DNA of 42,206 nucleotides from a virus. The stretch covers positions 1-42,206 of IMG/VR virus record IMGVR_UViG_3300036790_000830; one strand, written 5' to 3'. The notes beneath the pieces were generated by a model. It saw nothing but the letters and a program-made list of their open reading frames with translations. It had not been told where the DNA came from and searched no databases. Numbering within the stretch: position 1 is the stretch's first letter; each line of letters opens with the position of its first letter. A program made the position numbers and the translations under genes. Shown here piece by piece: positions 7,504 to 17,276 of this stretch.

Positions 7504-10500
7504 CCGCCGCCCGCTAGTGCGCCCCACCAGTTCGGATTCTCAACTTTCCCTTCATTCGTGCGCTTCATATATCGCAGCGTCTTCACCGCCTGACCCGATC
7601 CCGGCACGCCCAGCATCTCCCCGCCCGACTCAGCCGCATCCAGACCAATCCCCAGCCAGTCCTTCTCATCCTTCGGGGTAGCCGCGTGCAGCATCGCTTT
7701 GCCGCCCTTGTCGAACATGTTCTCCAGCGGCGTGAACTTCATGTCGCGGCCTTCCACGATGACATTAGCCAGGCTGCCCAGCAACGGTATCGTATCCGCC
7801 GAAAACAGCAGCGCCCGCTTCGCCGCCCACAGCGCCGGATTCTCCCCGTCCTTCGGCCCGTCTCCGGTCACCAGCGCGCCCAGCAGCGCCGGCACAATCG
7901 CTGTGAGCGCGGTGGCATAGGTCAGCTTCCCCACGCGGCCGCCCAGGCTTCCGCCGCCAAACCGAGCCTGATGCGCGTTATCGCGGAGCTGGTTATAAAC
8001 GCCGTTGTGAAAGCCGTACAGAATCGTGATCATCTTATTGAAGTCGTTGTTGCGCATGATCGCCGGCAGATCCTTCGGCGCCGATGTTCCCAACCCCAGC
8101 CGCACCGCGCTGTCCGCTTCGTGTGCGGCGTTGCTCTGAGCCTCGCCCTCCGGCAGGTCCGCATATTTCTGCAGCCCATCCCGATACGCAGCGCGCCACA
8201 GTGTGTGGCTGAAGAGGTGATCGACCGTCGCCAGCGTGAATCGCGCAGCCATTGCGGCCTTCTTCGTGAATCCTTCCTTGTAGCTGGGCTCCCGCAACAC
8301 TGCCCGCACATCGCGGTCCAGGTTGTCGCCGCGGAAGCGCATCTCGTTCGGCGAGAGTTCTCGATTCTCCCGCGTCATCTCCAGCGGCCGCGCCAGAAAG
8401 TCCACCAGCGATTGAGCGATCGATCCCGGCCGCGCGTATAGCAGCATTCGAGGCGCATGGGTGATCTGCAGCAGTGACGTGGACACCTTGAAACCGATTG
8501 AGGCCGCCACCATGTTTCCGCGCAGCGTCTGCATCATGTTGCTCAGGTCGCCAAGCCCCTGCTGCACGCTTCCGTTGCGGTCGTTGATGATCGTCCGCAG
8601 CCACGGCATGAACTGCGCCTCGTAGGCTGGCCCCAGAGTCTCCCGCAGCGTCTTGCGCACTTCTGTGTCCAGCAGCAGCCGCTGGGTGCTCAGCATAAAC
8701 TCACGGTGCGAGAGATCCTTCGCCACCTTCGCAACGTGATCCGTCAGCACGCGCTCATAGTCGAGATCCAGCGGGCCGCCGAACCCGGTGCGCTCCTTCG
8801 TGTACCCCTTCGACGTCGCGGCGCGCACATAGCCGGATTGCATCGCATTCTGGGCGGTTTCCTTCGCCTCCTGCTGCATCCCTTTGTCCGAAAAGCGCGG
8901 GTCCATCTTGATCGGGTAGTAGCCGCCGGCCAGGTCCATCTCCGTGCCATCGTCCAGCGCAACCTTGAACGGAGTCACCTTCACCATCGATGGAGGCAGC
9001 CCCGTCAGCCGCGTCTCCATCTCCCGCATGCGCTCGCCCAGCGGCTTCAGGCTGTCCCACGCCTTTTGCACGAAGCCCCATTCCTCGCGCGTCAACATCC
9101 CACCGATGCGCTGGACCGCGTCTGGATCCCATCCGAACGAAGCGAAGGTCTTTTTCAGGCGATCGAGATTCCCCTCATTGCCCATATTGAACGCGATCGC
9201 GAGCATACGGCGCCGCGAAAGCGGCTCGCCAACCCCATCCACGGTCACCTTGTCCATCCATAGGCGTTTGCGCATCTCCGCCGGCATGTCGGCCAGGGCG
9301 TCGGTCACCGTCCGGGTTACATCATGCTGCATCGTGTACTCATCGCCCTGCGCGTCCGATGCAAGGTTCCATACGTTGTCGTGCCACGGGCCGGACTTGC
9401 CGCCGTCCAGCCATTCCACCATGCGTTCCATGCGCACCAGCAGCGCATCCCCGCGTTGCGCCACGCTGCCAATGCGGTCCGCGCCCGAGCGATTCTCGTC
9501 GAAGATCTTCTCCGGCTTAACGCGCAGGTTCTCCCGCGCAGACTCGATCATGGCGCTCTTCGCCTCGGCGAAGTCTACCTGCTTACCCTGCACGTACATC
9601 TTGAATTCCTGCATGGCCAGGTGCCGTACATTCACCAGCGCGTCATGCAGATCGCGCACTTCGCTCAGCGGCACATTGCGGTAGTCGCCAAAGCGGCCCT
9701 CGTTCAGGATGCCGGGCGCAATCGCCGGCTCGTTCCCCTGTCCGTACACATCCTCCGCCCATGCGCGCAAGCTGCGCTCCGGAGCTTGCACGGCCGGTCC
9801 CAGCTTGTAGCGCGCCAGCAGCCAGTTGAACTGGTCACGGTAGTCCATCCCGCTCTGCACGTCCGCCAGCCCCAGCCGCTGCTGAATCCCGCGGCTCTGC
9901 ATCCGCTTCGCGTAGCTCGCGAACTTGTCCGCATAGTCCCGCGCTGCCGATGCTTCGCGGAATAGAAAGTGATTCAGCAGTTCCTTGTTCTTCGCCTCGG
10001 CCGCGCGCTGCGCGTCGCCCCGCCGCACCGCATCAAACGCCTCGCGAGAGAACATGCGGCTCGCGTTCAAATACCGGTTCGGCTGCAGGTCCGCAATCGC
10101 TTTCCCCTCGATCATCTGCCGCGCGGCTTCCTGGTAGTGTTCCAGCGGCTCAATCGCAATCGAGCGCATCGCCGTCTTTGCCTCGGCAGAACGCTGCTGC
10201 AGAGCCGCAACCCGCTCCCGCAATGCCCGCAGCTCGCGGTACAGGTTCCCGGCGTGTTCCTTGTTCTCCAGCGCAAAGCGCGCCCGGTCATTCAGCGTCC
10301 CGTCGTACCGCACATCGCCGTATTTGTTGACCAGGTAATCCCGCGTAGCCGCCTCGATCGCCGGCGTCCGCCGCATCGTAGCCTGCAGCGACCGCATCAT
10401 CTCCTCGCCCGATCCGTAGCCGAACAACTCTGCCGCCGTCTCCGCGTCCGTTCCGCCCTCCTGGCGGTAGAGTCCCGGATGCAGCTTTTGCAGGGCCTTC

Positions 10501-13500
10501 ACGCGGTCTTCGCCAAACTGGCTCACCAGCGCGTCACGATTCAACGTCAGATCGGTCCCGTCATCCAGCTTGCCGCGCCGCAAGCTGCGGATCGCCGTGT
10601 ACTCCGGCCGCGCATCGATCTCCTGCGTCACCGCGTCGCGCACGTTGCCCTTCTCTTCGCGCCAGGCCTGCGTCTTCTCCCGCAGCGCCGCATCTTTCAT
10701 CTCGCGCCACAACTGCGCCTTGGCCTCGTTCACCTCCAGGCCTTTCGATTCGGCGTATTTCTTGTACTCGTCCTCGGTCCAGCCAGCCTCTTCGGGATTG
10801 TCGAACAGCCGCTGTCCAGCTTCCTGCCCCCTTTCCTGTTCAATCCGGTTCACCGCATCGTCGCCGGCATAGAGCCTGTCCATCACGCCGCGGATGTCGC
10901 TCGACAGCTCCACGCCCAGCGCGCCAGCGCGCCGGTAGATCGACCCCAGCCACACCGCAAAATTATGGAATGCGCGCGTGAGGCCCGACGTGGGCGCATT
11001 GCCCTCACGTGCATACTGCTCATTAGCCCGTGCCCACTGCTCATGCTGCTCCGTCGTGAAGCCGTTTTTATAGGCTTCTTCCGGCGTAGTGCCCAGCCAG
11101 TCGCAGATTTTCTTGAAGTCGTCTTTCAGCGCGTCGCTGGCGCCCTCGCGCTGCGTCAGCTCGCGAAACATCTCTAAATATGCGTGCGCAGGCTCATGGA
11201 TAAAGGTCGAGAAGTCGCCGATCTTCGTCTTGCCGATCTCGTAGCGGCCACCCGGCAGCATCCGGAACCAGCCTCGCTTGGCATTTACTCCATCATCGGC
11301 AGGGCGTTCATCGGCAGTTGCTGGTTCGCCAGTTCCGGATCGGCTCCCAGCTCCGGATTCGTCCCCGGCGCCAATCCCTGCTGCGCCATTCCGGCCATCA
11401 GGTTCTTCACCGCCCGCTCCCTCGTCCCCGGCGGCAACCCGAGATAGGTCTGCATCACTTGCTGTGTTCTGGCGCTGAGCTGCTTCTTCGACGGCATTGT
11501 GAAACTCCTCCGGAGTGAGTTTGCTCCCGAACGCGCGGTTAAAGGCGTCGTAAGCATCGTTCGTCGTGTTCGCCCGTTCCGACACGTTCAGATCGGCATC
11601 GTGCGCATAGCTCTTGAATGCTGTTTGCGCGGCCTTCGGATCGCCGTCGAGAGTTCGCGCCAGCGCATCCACAACCGGGTTATCCGCGTCGCCCTCGCGC
11701 TCCACCGATCCCAGCCTCGCCACGGCCGCGCGGATGCCGGGAAGAAGGTTCCATTCGTCAGGCCGCGAAGCAAATGATGCGATTGCCGGCGCCAATTTCT
11801 TAAGCTTTTCAACAACCGACCTCGGAACCGCGTCCATCAGCCGAGGGTCATCGATCACTGACTCCAGCGGATCGGGCTTGCCTTCCTGGTAGAGCACGTT
11901 CCCACTTGGCGAAGCCGCATGGAAAGCGTTCACGCCCTTTTCGGAGAGAAGGCTGCGTACCTTCTCGACCGCATCGTCACCAGGGTGAAGTGACACATCC
12001 GCCGCGTCGTAATAGTCGGCTCCGCCTTCCTTCATACCCCCCCGCCCAGCCGGCGGCTGATGGTCACTCACTCTGATTTCAGCTGATCCATCGTTCGGAA
12101 GGTCCACACTTATATAGCGCGAGTAGTTGAGCCGTCCTTTAACGGTATAATCCAACCGAGCCTTACGCAGCAGATCCTCAACCTGATGCTGCTTGCCGTC
12201 CATATATGCAACTCGGCTGTCTAAATCTTCGTCATGCTCATGATCCCTCTGCTGACGTTCCCGTTCTACCGTTTCCTCTTCTTCGGCCTCATTGTAATCT
12301 TGCTCAATTGCTTCACGGCGGTCGTCCTCCGACATTTCCTGCCAATCTTCGGAGCCGTATATACTTTCGAAGCTCTGTCCATAGGAATTAATGGCCTCAA
12401 AACTATTGCCGAGGGCTGCGCGTCGCTTGACATCCAAGTTCTCTGCGTTACTCTGGTACAGAGGGTTCGTATTGCCTTCGACAGGCTGACTCCGATTCCC
12501 CGCTTCCCGCTCAAGTACACTGCTAGGCGATTCTGAAGCGGACATCGATTGCGGACCCTCACTTCCACTCACGATATCCGGGTTATGCAGCGCCAGGAGC
12601 TCATCGGGCTTCAGCCCGGCGCGCGTAGCCAGGTTCGCAATCGCGTTCGCGTGCAGCGTCGCGTAGCTGTCGGCCGCGGGCTCCGTCTCGCCGGCGTCGA
12701 CGTACCGCTGCTTCAGATCGCTGTAAACCTGCTTCCACTCCGGCGTCGCCTGCGTCTCCGCATCTGCCTGCGCGTATTCGGCCTGCAGCTTCTCCACGCC
12801 GCCCTTGGCCATCCAGTCCTGCAGCTCCGCCTTTCCTGCTTCAGCCTGCCGCGCCGAGAGATCGGTAGACGGGTCAATCAAATCCGGCAGCAATCCTTTT
12901 TGGTGCTCCGGATCGAGCCGCCCGAAGAAGTTCGCCTTCGGAATCTCCAAGTCGGATCCTGCAGTTGCTGCTTCCGCCAGGTTCGTCGCGCCAACCTGGT
13001 TCGCCATCAGCGCCGGGTCGAGCTTCTTCTCCTGGAAATAGTTCACGAAATCCTGCGCCGGAATCCGAAGGCTGTCATCGCCCTCAAACTGCGCATTCGC
13101 AAAAGACTGAAACGCCTCAGGCGAACGCGCCCGCAGCTTTGACGATTTCGCCGCGTCCACCAGGTCGGCCATCGTCTGCTGGAACGATGTCCCTGTATTC
13201 TCTTCCGGGGTCTGCCCGGAAGCGTCGGCCTCGCCACCCAGGCCCGCGAAGCCAATATGCATGCCTCCCATGGCCGCCGCGCCTTGCAGCGCGCCGCTGC
13301 CGAGGCGCGTGCTCCACGGCTGCCCCATTACCAGGTTCTGCGATAGTTGGCCTGTCGCTCCCGTTGCCGCGCCCATCCCCACCGAAGAAAGCAGCGGGCT
13401 CCGCTTGAGAAAGGGAAGAAAATCCGTCAGGCCCATCGCCACATTTGGGGCCAAGTTCATGCCGGCCACGACGTCCGCAGCGTGCCGCGCCTCGGCATCG

Positions 13501-14324
13501 GACTTGCCGGTGCCGGTCATCTGCGTAAGGGTTGCCCCGCCCTGCTCAGCGCTGAACGCGGATCCCACGCCCGCAGCCGCCAGCACCTTGGCGGCATTCT
13601 CGCTCAGCCCCAGCGTCCGCGCAATGAACGAGGCGCCAGCGCCAATTCCCATCGTTGGCAGAATCGGCCCCAGCATCTGCGCGCCCTTGTCGAGGCCCGT
13701 CTCCTGCTCCCCAACCGCAGCGGGATCGAGAGTGCGCGCGGCTATTTGGAGTGAGTTCAGGCCTCCGGGATTGTTCCCGTGCCAGCCGGCAAACGAACCA
13801 ACATTGCCGGCAAAGCTTTCCGTGCCCTCCAGCGCATCGATCGCCACGCGAGACAGCGGATAGTCAAACACGCGCTGCTTCAGGCTTCCCGAGCCGCCTA
13901 TCGCCTCAAAGGCGCTCTGCGCGGCGTCGCTGACCTTCTCGCGCCATGTGGGATCATACGCGCGCAGCTGCGCCGCGCCCTCGTCAATGCGTGAAAGGCT
14001 ATCCAGGTCGTCATGCGCAACGCCGGCAAAGTTCGGGTCCTGCAGTTGCCGCGCAAGGATCGGGTTCCTGATCTCCATATCCCGGCGATCCAGGTCCGCC
14101 GCCGTCGCCCGCTGCTGCGCGGCCTGGGGATTGTTGCGCACCAGGTCAACGCCCATTCCCGTTTGCTGCGAGAGCTGCTGCGCCTGCGCTTCCTTATCGG
14201 GATTCATCGTAGACGCAGCCGCAACCACCGCCCGCATCGGGACGCCGGTCGACGGCATATCCGGCAGCGAGCCGTCCGCCGCCATCTGTTGAGCGATACT
14301 CAACCCTGAGTTAGGTGTGCTCAC
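7500..14324 (-). CDS. Giant polyvalent ejected virion protein with zincin motif
   Basis: This is a 2274-residue protein in the position of T7 gp16, which is 1318 residues. The chosen start is GTG 14324, in a GTGA overlap with the upstream gene; an earlier ATG would lie wholly within that gene. The N-terminal region has Gly/Ala-rich hydrophobic stretches at about residues 170-310. Residues about 580-810 form an acidic, AT-richer segment with a domain pattern (RYISVDL...IRVSDHQPP) seen in large polyvalent phage proteins. An HExxH zincin motif, HEPAH, lies at 1043-1047 in FSTFIHEPAHAYLEMF, matching the metallopeptidase domain of polyvalent proteins. GGYYPIKMDPRF near 1805 begins a C-terminal large-protein-associated region. 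A hydrophobic segment (TALTAIVPALLGALV) lies near 2140. It is probably packed in the head and injected with the DNA. Confidence 0.88.
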   Translation of the reverse strand: MSTPNSGLSIAQQMAADGSLPDMPSTGVPMRAVVAAASTMNPDKEAQAQQLSQQTGMGVDLVRNNPQAAQQRATAADLDRRDMEIRNPILARQLQDPNFAGVAHDDLDSLSRIDEGAAQLRAYDPTWREKVSDAAQSAFEAIGGSGSLKQRVFDYPLSRVAIDALEGTESFAGNVGSFAGWHGNNPGGLNSLQIAARTLDPAAVGEQETGLDKGAQMLGPILPTMGIGAGASFIARTLGLSENAAKVLAAAGVGSAFSAEQGGATLTQMTGTGKSDAEARHAADVVAGMNLAPNVAMGLTDFLPFLKRSPLLSSVGMGAATGATGQLSQNLVMGQPWSTRLGSGALQGAAAMGGMHIGFAGLGGEADASGQTPEENTGTSFQQTMADLVDAAKSSKLRARSPEAFQSFANAQFEGDDSLRIPAQDFVNYFQEKKLDPALMANQVGATNLAEAATAGSDLEIPKANFFGRLDPEHQKGLLPDLIDPSTDLSARQAEAGKAELQDWMAKGGVEKLQAEYAQADAETQATPEWKQVYSDLKQRYVDAGETEPAADSYATLHANAIANLATRAGLKPDELLALHNPDIVSGSEGPQSMSASESPSSVLEREAGNRSQPVEGNTNPLYQSNAENLDVKRRAALGNSFEAINSYGQSFESIYGSEDWQEMSEDDRREAIEQDYNEAEEEETVERERQQRDHEHDEDLDSRVAYMDGKQHQVEDLLRKARLDYTVKGRLNYSRYISVDLPNDGSAEIRVSDHQPPAGRGGMKEGGADYYDAADVSLHPGDDAVEKVRSLLSEKGVNAFHAASPSGNVLYQEGKPDPLESVIDDPRLMDAVPRSVVEKLKKLAPAIASFASRPDEWNLLPGIRAAVARLGSVEREGDADNPVVDALARTLDGDPKAAQTAFKSYAHDADLNVSERANTTNDAYDAFNRAFGSKLTPEEFHNAVEEAAQRQNTASDADLSRVAAGDEGAGGEEPDGRNGAAGIGAGDESGAGSRSGTGEPATADERPADDGVNAKRGWFRMLPGGRYEIGKTKIGDFSTFIHEPAHAYLEMFRELTQREGASDALKDDFKKICDWLGTTPEEAYKNGFTTEQHEQWARANEQYAREGNAPTSGLTRAFHNFAVWLGSIYRRAGALGVELSSDIRGVMDRLYAGDDAVNRIEQERGQEAGQRLFDNPEEAGWTEDEYKKYAESKGLEVNEAKAQLWREMKDAALREKTQAWREEKGNVRDAVTQEIDARPEYTAIRSLRRGKLDDGTDLTLNRDALVSQFGEDRVKALQKLHPGLYRQEGGTDAETAAELFGYGSGEEMMRSLQATMRRTPAIEAATRDYLVNKYGDVRYDGTLNDRARFALENKEHAGNLYRELRALRERVAALQQRSAEAKTAMRSIAIEPLEHYQEAARQMIEGKAIADLQPNRYLNASRMFSREAFDAVRRGDAQRAAEAKNKELLNHFLFREASAARDYADKFASYAKRMQSRGIQQRLGLADVQSGMDYRDQFNWLLARYKLGPAVQAPERSLRAWAEDVYGQGNEPAIAPGILNEGRFGDYRNVPLSEVRDLHDALVNVRHLAMQEFKMYVQGKQVDFAEAKSAMIESARENLRVKPEKIFDENRSGADRIGSVAQRGDALLVRMERMVEWLDGGKSGPWHDNVWNLASDAQGDEYTMQHDVTRTVTDALADMPAEMRKRLWMDKVTVDGVGEPLSRRRMLAIAFNMGNEGNLDRLKKTFASFGWDPDAVQRIGGMLTREEWGFVQKAWDSLKPLGERMREMETRLTGLPPSMVKVTPFKVALDDGTEMDLAGGYYPIKMDPRFSDKGMQQEAKETAQNAMQSGYVRAATSKGYTKERTGFGGPLDLDYERVLTDHVAKVAKDLSHREFMLSTQRLLLDTEVRKTLRETLGPAYEAQFMPWLRTIINDRNGSVQQGLGDLSNMMQTLRGNMVAASIGFKVSTSLLQITHAPRMLLYARPGSIAQSLVDFLARPLEMTRENRELSPNEMRFRGDNLDRDVRAVLREPSYKEGFTKKAAMAARFTLATVDHLFSHTLWRAAYRDGLQKYADLPEGEAQSNAAHEADSAVRLGLGTSAPKDLPAIMRNNDFNKMITILYGFHNGVYNQLRDNAHQARFGGGSLGGRVGKLTYATALTAIVPALLGALVTGDGPKDGENPALWAAKRALLFSADTIPLLGSLANVIVEGRDMKFTPLENMFDKGGKAMLHAATPKDEKDWLGIGLDAAESGGEMLGVPGSGQAVKTLRYMKRTNEGKVENPNWWGALAGGG

Positions 14325-16489
14325 TTCGTCGGCTTCCCTTGTCTGAGCCACCATGCGGCAATATTCGCCTGCGTAGACGGCATCCCGTTCGACTGCAGGT
14401 CCTGCATCGCCTGCACCGTGTAGCGCGGCGGAATGTCCATCATCCTGACGCTCTGGTTGCCAATCCACACAGTGGCTTTGCTCTGCTCGTCTGGAGTGAG
14501 CGTGGCCACCGGCTTGAGGCCGCCGCTGGTACTGAATACCCCCGACGTGTAGACCTTGTCGATTGTCATGTCCCGCGCGATCTTGCCCTTTTCGTCCCAG
14601 CTCAATACGCGGCCATTTTTCTGCTGCTGGTTGTCGATCTCGTTCTTGATCGCAGTTTCCAACTGAACGCGCTGCACTTTATCGGCGGTGGTTTTAGGCT
14701 CGGCCAGGTTTGGCAGCTGGTTCATCGTAAAGATGTCTGTGAGCTGATCGTGGTCAGTGGTAACGGCGCGAATCTTATCCTCATTACCCTGCATAGCCGT
14801 CGCCTGACGCAGCGCCGTCAAGTAACTGGCATTTGAAAGCTGCCCCTGCGCGTAGGCCTGCCTCACGGTATCGACGGTCTGCTGCTTGGGATCCGCGTCC
14901 CAACTCGCCAACAGGTTCACTTCCTTTTCACCTAGCACCGACTGATTAAGCAGGTATTCCTGCTTCGCCTTCTCGTTAAAGCCGTTGAGGTCCTCCGGTG
15001 TGAGCTGCATACTGACGTCATGGGGCAGCCCCGCAAGCGATTGCCCGTTATCGAACCAGTAGTCCGTCGCCTGTTTCAGCACGGCCGCGTGCTCCTGGTT
15101 GTCGATCTGCCGGTTCATGCTCGCCAGGCTCCGCACTTGGCTCTCGGCCTCGCGCTGCTGCACCGGGTCGCTCACGTTCGCGTTCACCCAGCCGACTGCC
15201 TTTTCCTCATCCGCCGGGCTGCTGAAATTCTTCGGATCGAAAGGCGCGCTCACCGCCTGGCGCGGGTCGATGTATTTCCCGTCCGGATCAGTCATCGCAT
15301 AGTGCATCACGCCCTGGCCGGTGTCGTCCTTGCCGGTGAGCCCCAACGTCTGGCCCTGTGTGATCTTCTGGCCTTCGGTGTAGTTAACCGCGCCCAGGCC
15401 GTTGAAAGTTGCCGTATAGCCGTTCGGCAGCGCAATCTGGGCAGAACGGCCCAGCTGCGGATCCATCCACACCTTCGTCACGGTCCCGCTCGCTGGCGCG
15501 TGTACGTTCGTTCCCGGCGCGGTGTGGATGTCGATCCCGTCCACGCCGTCTGTCGTCGAGATCGTCCCCGCGGGAATCGGCTGCGTCAGCGGACCCGCGC
15601 CCGGCGTCTTTTGCAGGCTCTGCACGGCCTGGTTGCGGAACTCCGTCACCTGCTCGGCCTTCGAGGCGGACTTCACTGCATTGCCCATCATCTCGGCCTG
15701 CCGCATATCCATCTCGTCTTTATGCGCGTCGAAGAAGTCTGAGGCTTCGTTGTACGCGTGCTGATCCAGCAGCGACGTCACAACGCTTCTGTACCGGTCT
15801 GTCCGGTTCTGGCGCAGCATCTGATCGGCCTGCGGACTGTCCGGCGCCACGCCGCTCAACCCCGCGTAGTTCAGCACTTCCGCATCCGACTGTGCGCCGA
15901 ACTTCGCAAAGTTTGAGTCGTCACGGTTGCGCCCGGCCACGTCCAGCGTGCTCATCGTGTTCAGGCTTTCCGCGCGCGCCTTGGCCTGATCCTTGCCGTA
16001 CTGCACGCGTTGCACGTTCTCATGGTCGGCCATCTGCTGGCCCAGCGTCAGCAGGTGATTATTCGTCACCTGGTCGAACATGTTCTGCTGAATCGGGTTC
16101 GTCAGCGACGTACGTGCATCCTGCCGCGCTTTTACGATCGCCTGCGCTGTCGGATCGAACTGCTGCGTAGCGTTGATCCCCTCCGTCGACTTGTATTGCC
16201 CCAGCATTGGCAGCGCGGCGCTCAGAAATTGCGTCTCTGCGGCCTTCGTCTGGGCATCGTCCATCGTGTCCTGCACGCGATCGCCGATGGTGTTGCCCAG
16301 CTTGGCTTCCGTGTCGCCGGCCTGCATCAGCGTCGAGCCGGTCTGCGTCAGCAGTCCCGGCGCGGCGTTCCGCATCGGGCTCACCCAGGGCGAGTTCGCC
16401 GGCGAAATCGGCGTCGCGCCCTGGCTCACATCCGGCGCAAACGTGGAGGGAACTTCTCCCGGCGCAAAAGTCCTCGGCACCATTGGCAT
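14321..16489 (-). CDS. Internal virion protein with degenerate M23 peptidase domain
   Basis: This 722-residue protein lies between the gp14-like and giant gp16-like genes, so it corresponds in position to T7 gp15. Residues about 310-405 resemble a LytM/M23 endopeptidase fold: DGIDIHTAPGT, VHAPASGTVTKVW, YTATFNGLGAV, GQTLGLTGKDDTGQGVMHYAM. The family's zinc and catalytic residues are His in H-x(n)-D, and both His of HxH. Here the Asp (D320) and second His (H396) remain, but the first His is absent and the first His of HxH is Val (V394). Enzyme activity is therefore doubtful. The flanking parts are long, Gln/Ala-rich and probably helical. Its stop overlaps the next start (GTGA). It probably forms part of the ejected core that spans the cell wall. 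Confidence 0.85.
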   Translation of the reverse strand: MPMVPRTFAPGEVPSTFAPDVSQGATPISPANSPWVSPMRNAAPGLLTQTGSTLMQAGDTEAKLGNTIGDRVQDTMDDAQTKAAETQFLSAALPMLGQYKSTEGINATQQFDPTAQAIVKARQDARTSLTNPIQQNMFDQVTNNHLLTLGQQMADHENVQRVQYGKDQAKARAESLNTMSTLDVAGRNRDDSNFAKFGAQSDAEVLNYAGLSGVAPDSPQADQMLRQNRTDRYRSVVTSLLDQHAYNEASDFFDAHKDEMDMRQAEMMGNAVKSASKAEQVTEFRNQAVQSLQKTPGAGPLTQPIPAGTISTTDGVDGIDIHTAPGTNVHAPASGTVTKVWMDPQLGRSAQIALPNGYTATFNGLGAVNYTEGQKITQGQTLGLTGKDDTGQGVMHYAMTDPDGKYIDPRQAVSAPFDPKNFSSPADEEKAVGWVNANVSDPVQQREAESQVRSLASMNRQIDNQEHAAVLKQATDYWFDNGQSLAGLPHDVSMQLTPEDLNGFNEKAKQEYLLNQSVLGEKEVNLLASWDADPKQQTVDTVRQAYAQGQLSNASYLTALRQATAMQGNEDKIRAVTTDHDQLTDIFTMNQLPNLAEPKTTADKVQRVQLETAIKNEIDNQQQKNGRVLSWDEKGKIARDMTIDKVYTSGVFSTSGGLKPVATLTPDEQSKATVWIGNQSVRMMDIPPRYTVQAMQDLQSNGMPSTQANIAAWWLRQGKPTK

Positions 16490-16490
16490 G

Positions 16491-17276
16491 TTAAGCTCCC
16501 ACTCCTATTCCAATTTGCGGCACCGGCATTCCTTGCGCCAGTCGCTGCTTCAGCCACTGATTCATGTTCCACTGGCCCGCGATCTGCGTCGCCGATCCCA
16601 GCAGGCTGTTCACCGTGCTTCCGACGGGTGAGATCGATCCGGCCGAGCGCGTTGCGTTGACCGCGCTGGTGCGGTCCAGCAAGCTCTGGTTCGCGTAGTC
16701 CGTGCCCTGCTCGCGCGCCGCCCAGGCCTGCCGCGTGGTGTTCGAGTTGATCGCCATCACGTTCAGGTCCTTTTGCACGTCCATGCTCGCGGCGACAGTC
16801 GCGGAGCTGCCCACGCCCAGCGCAATGCCGCGCGCGGCCATTGAAGCCGTCGCCTGCGCTTTCTGCTCCCCGGCCTGCAGCGTGTAGTTAGCAATCTGGC
16901 TTTTGCCGCTCTCCTCGATCGATTCGGCCGTCATCTCCGCGCGGCTTGAATTGATGGCCGCCATGTCGCTCTGAAAAGCAAAGCTAGAGGCCTGCGACTT
17001 GTCCTGGTACTGCGCCGTCTTCGCCGCATAAAAGCTTCCGATCGCCGAGCTGACTCCGCCGAGCACGGACGTGATCAGGCCCACGTTCTTCAGCGCCTGC
17101 CCCGTCTGCGCCGTTTGCGCCATGGTGGGCGACATGCCCGTCGTGTTGGCGTTCTGGCCCGTAAACCAGTTCTGAACGCCGTCCCAGCTCGACGTCAGGA
17201 AATTCGGAGGCCCGGGCACGCCGGACGTAGGCAGATTATCCAGCGTCTGCATTGGTAAAAACGGAATACTACCCAC
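16491..17276 (-). CDS. Internal virion protein, T7 gp14-like
   Basis: The 261-residue product shows the hallmark of podovirus core protein B. A hydrophobic glycine-rich segment (VGLITSVLGGVSSAIGSFYAA) is followed by a long Ala/Gln/Ser helix (QSDMAAINSSRAEMTAESI, ATASMAARGIALGVGSS) and then an INSNTTRQAWAAREQ region. T7 gp14 is about 196 residues and forms the outer-membrane pore of the ejection tunnel; a similar role is likely. The GTG start at 17276 has GGAGGT upstream and overlaps the nozzle gene by 8 nt. An internal ATG at 17252 is possible but has no ribosome site. It is followed after 1 nt by the M23-like internal protein, forming an ejection-protein cassette. Confidence 0.85.
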   Translation of the reverse strand: MGSIPFLPMQTLDNLPTSGVPGPPNFLTSSWDGVQNWFTGQNANTTGMSPTMAQTAQTGQALKNVGLITSVLGGVSSAIGSFYAAKTAQYQDKSQASSFAFQSDMAAINSSRAEMTAESIEESGKSQIANYTLQAGEQKAQATASMAARGIALGVGSSATVAASMDVQKDLNVMAINSNTTRQAWAAREQGTDYANQSLLDRTSAVNATRSAGSISPVGSTVNSLLGSATQIAGQWNMNQWLKQRLAQGMPVPQIGIGVGA

